Positions 12,778 through 16,263 of a stretch of 16,263 nucleotides of DNA are shown here, piece after piece; positions within the stretch are counted from its first letter, which is position 1, and each line of letters starts with the position of its first letter. The stretch comes from an uncultured Polaromonas sp. (GTDB taxonomy: Bacteria > Pseudomonadota > Gammaproteobacteria > Burkholderiales > Burkholderiaceae). A program made the position numbers and the translations under genes. The notes under the pieces are model-generated. The model made no database searches and was not told the DNA's origin. It saw nothing but the letters and a program-made list of their open reading frames with translations. The stretch lies in assembly GCA_946479075.1 (NCBI GenBank), contig CAMLDT010000064.1, positions 1-16,263 on the forward strand. Reading direction: 5' to 3'.

Positions 12778-14064
12778 TTATTTCCTTCGGTTCAACAGCG
12801 CATACAGCAGCACTGCGCCGAAAGTTGCGGTGCCGATGCCGCCCAGCGCAAACTGGCCGAATTTCAGCGTGAAGTCCCCGGTGCCCAGCACCAGCGTGAT
12901 GGCGGCCACCAGCAGGTTCTTGTTGTCCGAAAAATCCACCCGGTTGTCCACCCAGATCTTGGCGCCAGCCACCGCGATCAGGCCGAACACCACGATGCTC
13001 ACGCCGCCCATCACCGGCAGCGGAATCGCCTGGATCAGCGCACCGAACTTGGGGCTGAAACCCAGCAGCAGCGCGATCAGCGCCGCCACCAGAAACACCG
13101 CCGTGGAGTAGATGCGGGTCGCGGCCATCACGCCGATGTTTTCTGCATAGGTGGTGACGCCGGTGCCGCCGGCCGCACCGGACACCATGGTGGCCACGCC
13201 GTCACCGATGAAGGCGCGGCCCATGTAGCGGTCCAGGTTTTTGCCGGTCATGGCCGTCACGGCCTTGATGTGGCCCAGGTTTTCTGCCACCAGGATGACG
13301 GCCACCGGCGCGATCAGCAGCATGGCGCTGGCCGTGAAGACCGGGGCGGTGAAGGTCGGCACGCCAAACCAGGCCGCGTTGGCGATGACCGACAGGTCCA
13401 CCGGCTTGCCCAGGCCCATGCCGTTGGTCAGCAGTGCATAAATCAGCGTGGCCACGATCAGTCCGACCAGGATCAGCAGCCGCTGCACCATGCCGCGCGT
13501 CATCACCGCCACCAGCGCGACGCTGACGAAGGTGACGAGCTGCATCCAGGAATCAAAGTTGCTGGCCGCCATGTTCTTGACCGGGATGCTGGCCAGGTTC
13601 AGGCCGATCACGGCCACCACCGCGCCGGTCACCACGGGCGGCATGAAGCGTTCGATCCAGCCGGTGCCGACCATCTGCACCAGCGCGCCGATCAGGGCGT
13701 AGAGCAGGCCGCAGGCGATGATGCCGCCCAGCGCCACACCGATGTTGGTATTCGGCCCCTTGCCGGCATAGGCGGTGGCGGCAATTACCACGCCGATGAA
13801 GGCGAAGCTGGAGCCCAGGTAGCTGGGCACCTTGCCGCCGGTGATGGCAAAAAAGATCAGCGTGCCGATGCCGCTCATCAGGATCGCGATGTTGGGATCA
13901 AAGCCCATCAGGATGGGCGCCAGCACAGTGGCGCCAAACATCGCAATCACATGCTGCACACCCATCACCGCGGTCTGCGGCCAGGGCAGGCGCTCGTCGG
14001 GGGCAATCACGCCGCCCTGCGACAACACCGCGCTGCTTTTTTCTGTCCAGCTGAACATTCCCAT
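12778..14064 (-). CDS. rutG: RutG-like pyrimidine (uracil) permease, NCS2 family
   Basis: This 428-residue nucleobase:cation symporter has about 14 hydrophobic segments and acts in the inner membrane. The NCS2 marks are clear: PQTAVMGVQHVIAMFGATVLAP at the start, AENLGHIKAV with Glu261 and His265, and GGTGVTTYAENIGVM with Glu308. These correspond to substrate-binding Glu241, His245 and Glu290 of UraA. The text around them (SAMTGKNLDRYMGRAFIGDG-like and GFSPKFGALIQAIPLPVMGG) is closer to E. coli RutG than to UraA as I remember both. No other rut gene is in the window, so it may serve general uracil uptake. GAGGAG lies 6 bases before the ATG at 14064. Confidence 0.9.
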   Translation of the reverse strand: MGMFSWTEKSSAVLSQGGVIAPDERLPWPQTAVMGVQHVIAMFGATVLAPILMGFDPNIAILMSGIGTLIFFAITGGKVPSYLGSSFAFIGVVIAATAYAGKGPNTNIGVALGGIIACGLLYALIGALVQMVGTGWIERFMPPVVTGAVVAVIGLNLASIPVKNMAASNFDSWMQLVTFVSVALVAVMTRGMVQRLLILVGLIVATLIYALLTNGMGLGKPVDLSVIANAAWFGVPTFTAPVFTASAMLLIAPVAVILVAENLGHIKAVTAMTGKNLDRYMGRAFIGDGVATMVSGAAGGTGVTTYAENIGVMAATRIYSTAVFLVAALIALLLGFSPKFGALIQAIPLPVMGGVSIVVFGLIAVAGAKIWVDNRVDFSDNKNLLVAAITLVLGTGDFTLKFGQFALGGIGTATFGAVLLYALLNRRK

Positions 14065-14092
14065 CGCCGTCTCCTCTTGTTGAAGTGCGGCA

Positions 14093-14132
14093 ATGATAGG
14101 CCCCCTGCACCCAATCGCACAACAATGGTGCG
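14093..14132 (-). promoter_or_regulatory. Candidate promoter and operator of the permease gene
   Basis: On the - strand a -35-like TTGTGC (14117-14122) is separated by 18 bases from a -10-like TATCAT (14093-14098), about 30 bases before the permease ATG. An inverted repeat, CGCAC-N7-GTGCG (14116-14132), covers the -35, where a repressor would block. It is not the RutR consensus I know. Confidence 0.35.
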
Positions 14133-14148
14133 CACAGCGCGACAGGTC

Positions 14149-15033
14149 TCAGGCGAGAAAAGCCGCAAGCTCCTGCAGCACGGCTTCGTCTTTCAAAATG
14201 CGGCGGTGTCCCAGGTCCTGGGTCGCCAGCAAGCGCGCGCCGGCAATGGCCTCGCTGAAGGCCACGCCGTCGGCGAAGCGGTTGATGTTGTCGCGGCGGT
14301 CGTGCACCACCAGCGTGGGCAGGTGGATGCGCGGGCCGACCGCCTGCGGCTCGAATTGCGGCATCAACACGCCTTCGCGCGCCTCAAAGCGTTTTTGCAT
14401 CGCTGCGCGTGTGCGCTCGCTCAGGCCAAACACCTGGGCAAACAGCCGCGTGTATTCATGCGGCGACGCCGGCGGCGCCAGCAGCACCAGCTTGCGCAGC
14501 GCGAGGCCACGGCTCGCGGCAAAAGCTGCGGCGTTGGCCCCCAGCGAATGCGCGACCACCGCGTCCAGCCGGAAGCCCTGCTGTTGCAGGCGGGCGGCCG
14601 CATAGTCGATGGCGCGCGCGAATTGCGGCAGGTTGCTGGTCACGCCGGCGCTGCGGCCGTGTGCCGGCATTTCAAGAATCACTGCGCACAGGCCCTGCGC
14701 CTCCAGGCGGTCAGCCAGCGCCAGCATCTGGCCGGCATGGCCGCCCCAGCCGTGCACCAGCAACACCACCGGCCCGTGCGGCGCCGCGGCACGCGCATAC
14801 AGGGAGATGCTGGCGTTTTCAAACGGCCAGGCCGTCACCGTCCAATCGGCCGGCCAGGCGCGCCGCCGCGTCAGCCAGCGCGGGGGGAGCGGCGTTGCGA
14901 ACAGGCGGCAGGCCGCGCGCACCGCCAGCGCCGGCCACAGGCGCTGTGAGGCGCCCAGGCCCCAGCGAAACAGGCGCGTTATGGGGCTGGTGTTGTAAAA
15001 CGCGGCGGCGGCTTCGACAGAACTGCGGGTCAT
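14149..15033 (-). CDS. Alpha/beta hydrolase
   Basis: This 294-residue alpha/beta hydrolase has an oxyanion-type loop HGWGGHAGQM (94-103), nucleophile Ser163 in AHSLGANAAA, Asp248 in DRRDN and His276 in LGHRR, the full triad in the expected order. About 60 basic, hydrophobic residues precede the fold and might touch the membrane, but no clear signal peptide is seen. The substrate is unknown; an ester or a related bond is likely. AAGGA lies 7 bases before the ATG at 15033. An in-frame start further upstream (15132) would run through the microprotein gene and is rejected. The microprotein gene ends 16 bases upstream and the TetR gene precedes that, so the pair is probably under TetR control. Confidence 0.86.
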   Translation of the reverse strand: MTRSSVEAAAAFYNTSPITRLFRWGLGASQRLWPALAVRAACRLFATPLPPRWLTRRRAWPADWTVTAWPFENASISLYARAAAPHGPVVLLVHGWGGHAGQMLALADRLEAQGLCAVILEMPAHGRSAGVTSNLPQFARAIDYAAARLQQQGFRLDAVVAHSLGANAAAFAASRGLALRKLVLLAPPASPHEYTRLFAQVFGLSERTRAAMQKRFEAREGVLMPQFEPQAVGPRIHLPTLVVHDRRDNINRFADGVAFSEAIAGARLLATQDLGHRRILKDEAVLQELAAFLA

Positions 15034-15049
15034 GGCGGCGTCCTTCCTT

Positions 15050-15163
15050 TCAGTACCAGACCCAGTCGCGGTTGCTGCGCGGGACGCCACGCAACGATTC
15101 ACGCAGGGCGCGCAGCGTGCGCACGCCGACAAACAGGGCCAGGGGAATGATCAGGAGCAACAT
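15050..15163 (-). CDS. 37-residue membrane microprotein
   Basis: This short reading frame codes for 37 residues: a hydrophobic start MLLLIIPLALFVGV, then a basic stretch with six arginines, ending NRDWVWY. It looks like a single membrane helix with a positive cytoplasmic tail. The evidence that it is real: a ribosome binding site (AAAGGAAA) just before the ATG, an intact stop, and a position 16 bases before the hydrolase start in the same direction. A possible operator lies just upstream. It may anchor or modulate the hydrolase; that is inference. It is too short to judge by composition alone, so a database search for conservation of the DWVWY tail would decide. Confidence 0.65.
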   Translation of the reverse strand: MLLLIIPLALFVGVRTLRALRESLRGVPRSNRDWVWY

Positions 15164-15179
15164 GGCATTTCCTTTTCTC

Positions 15180-15193
15180 CGCACACTCGTGCG
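15180..15193 (-). promoter_or_regulatory. Second candidate TetR operator
   Basis: CGCAC-ACTC-GTGCG is a perfect 5-bp-arm inverted repeat, 17 bases before the microprotein ATG. Its core GCAC-N4-GTGC is the same as the core of the palindrome in the TetR promoter, and I saw it only at these two sites in the window. Confidence 0.45.
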
Positions 15194-15207
15194 AAATATG
15201 AACCAAC

Positions 15208-15224
15208 AAAAAGCCCTCGTGGGC
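15208..15224 (-). terminator. Short intrinsic terminator after the TetR gene
   Basis: Read on the - strand, GCCC-ACGA-GGGC is followed by five T and then G, 17 bases after the TetR stop. The stem is only 4 bp plus a possible G-T pair, so strength is modest. It would separate the TetR transcript from the microprotein-hydrolase transcript. Confidence 0.5.
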
Positions 15225-15240
15225 CACTTCTCGCCAGGTC

Positions 15241-15843
15241 TCAGGCCTGGTAACTGATTTTCAGGCGCTGCCAGGTGGCCTGCGCCCGCTCGGCGGCGCG
15301 CGGGTCCCGCAGAAAACGTGCGTCGTGCAACAGGCCCATGGCCAGGGCGCTGACTTCGCTGACCAGCTGTTCGGGGTCGGTGTCGGCCTTCAGGTGGCCG
15401 GCGTCGATGGCCTGCTGCACGGTGCGGCGCAGCGCGGCGCGCCAGCGCGTCACTTCCTGCAGCAAGACCTCGCGCAGTTCGCCGTCGCGGTCGTCAAGCT
15501 CGAAAGCGCCGGCGGTGTAGATGCAGCCCGACTTCACCTCCACATCGCGCATGCGGATGATCCAGCGCTGCATGATGGCGTCCAGCCGCGGCAGGCCCTT
15601 AGGCAACTGCATGGCCGGCACAAACACGTCGGCGATAAAGCGCCGGCCGAATTCCTCAATCACGGCCTTCTGCAAGGCCTCACGTGAACCGATGCGCGAA
15701 AACACACCGCTCTTGGACAAACCCAGCCGGTCGGCCACCGCCTGCAGGGTGATGGCCTCCAGCCCGTCCGCAGACGCAAAGTCGAGCGCCGCACCGACAA
15801 TCGCGGCGCGGGTCATCTCGCTTTTCTGGGTTTTGGCGTCCAT
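15241..15843 (-). CDS. TetR-family transcriptional repressor
   Basis: This 200-residue protein is a TetR-type repressor. The N-terminal DNA-binding domain is residues 12-58: AAIVGAALDFASADGLEAITLQAVADRLGLSKSGVFSRIGSREAL. A helical ligand-binding domain follows with GCIYTAGAFELDDRDGELREVL (107-128), a pattern seen in one TetR C-terminal subfamily. The ligand is unknown. I prefer the ATG at 15843 to an in-frame TTG at 15849: the -10 box is so close that transcription should begin at about the A of this ATG, giving a leaderless message. The gene overlaps its own operator region upstream, so it should repress itself. The downstream microprotein and hydrolase are likely targets. Confidence 0.92.
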   Translation of the reverse strand: MDAKTQKSEMTRAAIVGAALDFASADGLEAITLQAVADRLGLSKSGVFSRIGSREALQKAVIEEFGRRFIADVFVPAMQLPKGLPRLDAIMQRWIIRMRDVEVKSGCIYTAGAFELDDRDGELREVLLQEVTRWRAALRRTVQQAIDAGHLKADTDPEQLVSEVSALAMGLLHDARFLRDPRAAERAQATWQRLKISYQA

Positions 15844-15849
15844 GGACAA

Positions 15850-15879
15850 ATATTAGCACAACTGTGCTAAATAGTGCAA
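15850..15879 (-). promoter_or_regulatory. TetR promoter with overlapping palindromic operator
   Basis: On the - strand a -35 TTGCAC (15874-15879), 18 bases, and a -10 TAATAT (15850-15855) form a good sigma-70 promoter. The perfect palindrome TTAGCACAACTGTGCTAA (15853-15870, + strand reading) fills the spacer and covers half of the -10. Binding there would exclude RNA polymerase. Only 6 bases separate the -10 from the ATG at 15843. Confidence 0.75.
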
Positions 15880-15897
15880 GAGCCGGCTAGCGCGGGT

Positions 15898-16263
15898 TCA
15901 GGCCTGCGAATCGCAGAGGATGAAGGCGACCTTGACCGGTTTGCCCGAACGGTTGGCCCAGGCGTGGGCGGTGCCGCGCTGGATCAGCACGTCGCCCTGG
16001 CGCATGAGGGTTTCGCCCTCGTCCATGATGGCGACGATTTCGCCTTCGAGCACGATGGCGTAATCCACGGTCTGGGTGGTGTGCATGCCGGGGTGTTCGC
16101 CGGGCTTGACGTCGCGGTGCGCGTCCGGGTACATGGCCGCAAAGGTCTTGTCCATCAGGCGGCGCAGCTCGGCCGGGTCTTCCGGTTCGGCCGGCCACTC
16201 GATGATGCGCAGCACGTTGCCGCCGGCCGGCGGCAACACGCCCTGGTGCGCGGCGATGCTGTC
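15898..16263 (-). CDS. Cupin-domain protein, N-terminus beyond the window
   Basis: The last 121 residues of a small cupin protein are visible; the frame stays open to the window edge, so the true start is outside. An internal GTG at 16239 is not a convincing start. The barrel is clear: PGMHTTQTVDYAIVLEGEIVAIMDEGETLMRQGDVLIQRGTAHAWANRSGKPVKVAFILCD. Motif 1 keeps one His but lacks the usual HxH pair. Motif 2 has GDVLIQRGTAHAWAN, with the His and Asn but Gln where Pro is usual. Metal binding may therefore be weak or absent. Similar proteins are common stand-alone cupins of unknown role. It lies upstream of the TetR gene in the same direction; the gap of 54 bases holds the TetR promoter. Confidence 0.85.
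   Translation of the reverse strand, partial: DSIAAHQGVLPPAGGNVLRIIEWPAEPEDPAELRRLMDKTFAAMYPDAHRDVKPGEHPGMHTTQTVDYAIVLEGEIVAIMDEGETLMRQGDVLIQRGTAHAWANRSGKPVKVAFILCDSQA

Noticed and set aside
12631..14949. Very long open frame (772 codons) on + opposite the permease and hydrolase
   Set aside because: It is His/Gln/Arg-rich and low in hydrophobic order, and it lies antisense to two genes with clear family motifs. High GC makes such antisense frames common.
14143..15247. Identical CAGGTCTCAGGC at the ends of the hydrolase and TetR genes
   Set aside because: Both copies lie at the stop codons but the flanks differ completely; no duplication or mobile element is visible.
15677..15690. parS-like sequence GCCTCACGTGAACC (11 of 14 matches to the parS core)
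   Set aside because: It is imperfect in both arms and lies inside the TetR coding region in codons expected for the family; functional parS sites are nearly exact.

Overview
The window is GC-rich and densely coded. It reads like chromosomal DNA of a betaproteobacterium, most likely family Comamonadaceae (Polaromonas, Rhodoferax or Variovorax-like). The pointers are the chromosomal parA-parB pair, the NCS2 permease of RutG type, the PduO-type cobalamin adenosyltransferase, and a short intergenic repeat I remember as common in that family. The family assignment is inference; the gene families are read from motifs. I see no rRNA, tRNA, CRISPR array, transposase or phage gene, and no gene-free stretch over 300 bases. 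The largest gaps are about 220 bases after parB and about 200 bases before the secreted-protein pair.

Region 1 (1-1911): the end of parA, an RBBP9/YdeN-type serine hydrolase, and parB, all on +. The hydrolase sits between the two chromosome-segregation genes. Region 2 (2131-3629): a NAPE-PLD-like metallo-beta-lactamase-fold hydrolase on +, convergent with a small CopD/HemJ-like membrane protein whose stop codon overlaps its own.

Region 3 (3630-9626) is the most unusual part. A cluster of perfect palindromes precedes two tandem paralogous secreted proteins of no family I know. A NarL-type response regulator follows 7 bases later. A seven-helix sensor histidine kinase runs toward it from the other side. 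On the - strand the kinase lies at the end of a row: EF-hand protein, FAD-linked D-2-hydroxyacid (D-lactate-type) dehydrogenase, kinase. The dehydrogenase and kinase are only 3 bases apart.

Region 4 (9794-14064): PduO-type adenosyltransferase (+), a hotdog thioesterase (-), an AsmA-like envelope protein (+), a small coiled-coil protein built from two copies of a 41-residue unit (+), and a RutG-like pyrimidine permease (-).

Region 5 (14149-16263), all on -: a cupin protein (cut by the window edge), a TetR repressor, a 37-residue membrane microprotein and an alpha/beta hydrolase. The TetR promoter is unusually legible, with -35, -10 and an 18-bp palindromic operator, and it predicts a leaderless mRNA. 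A second site with the same GCAC-N4-GTGC core lies before the microprotein-hydrolase pair, suggesting one small regulon.

Three copies of a Comamonadaceae-type intergenic repeat (320-376, 1990-2010, 10367-10423) mark gene ends.
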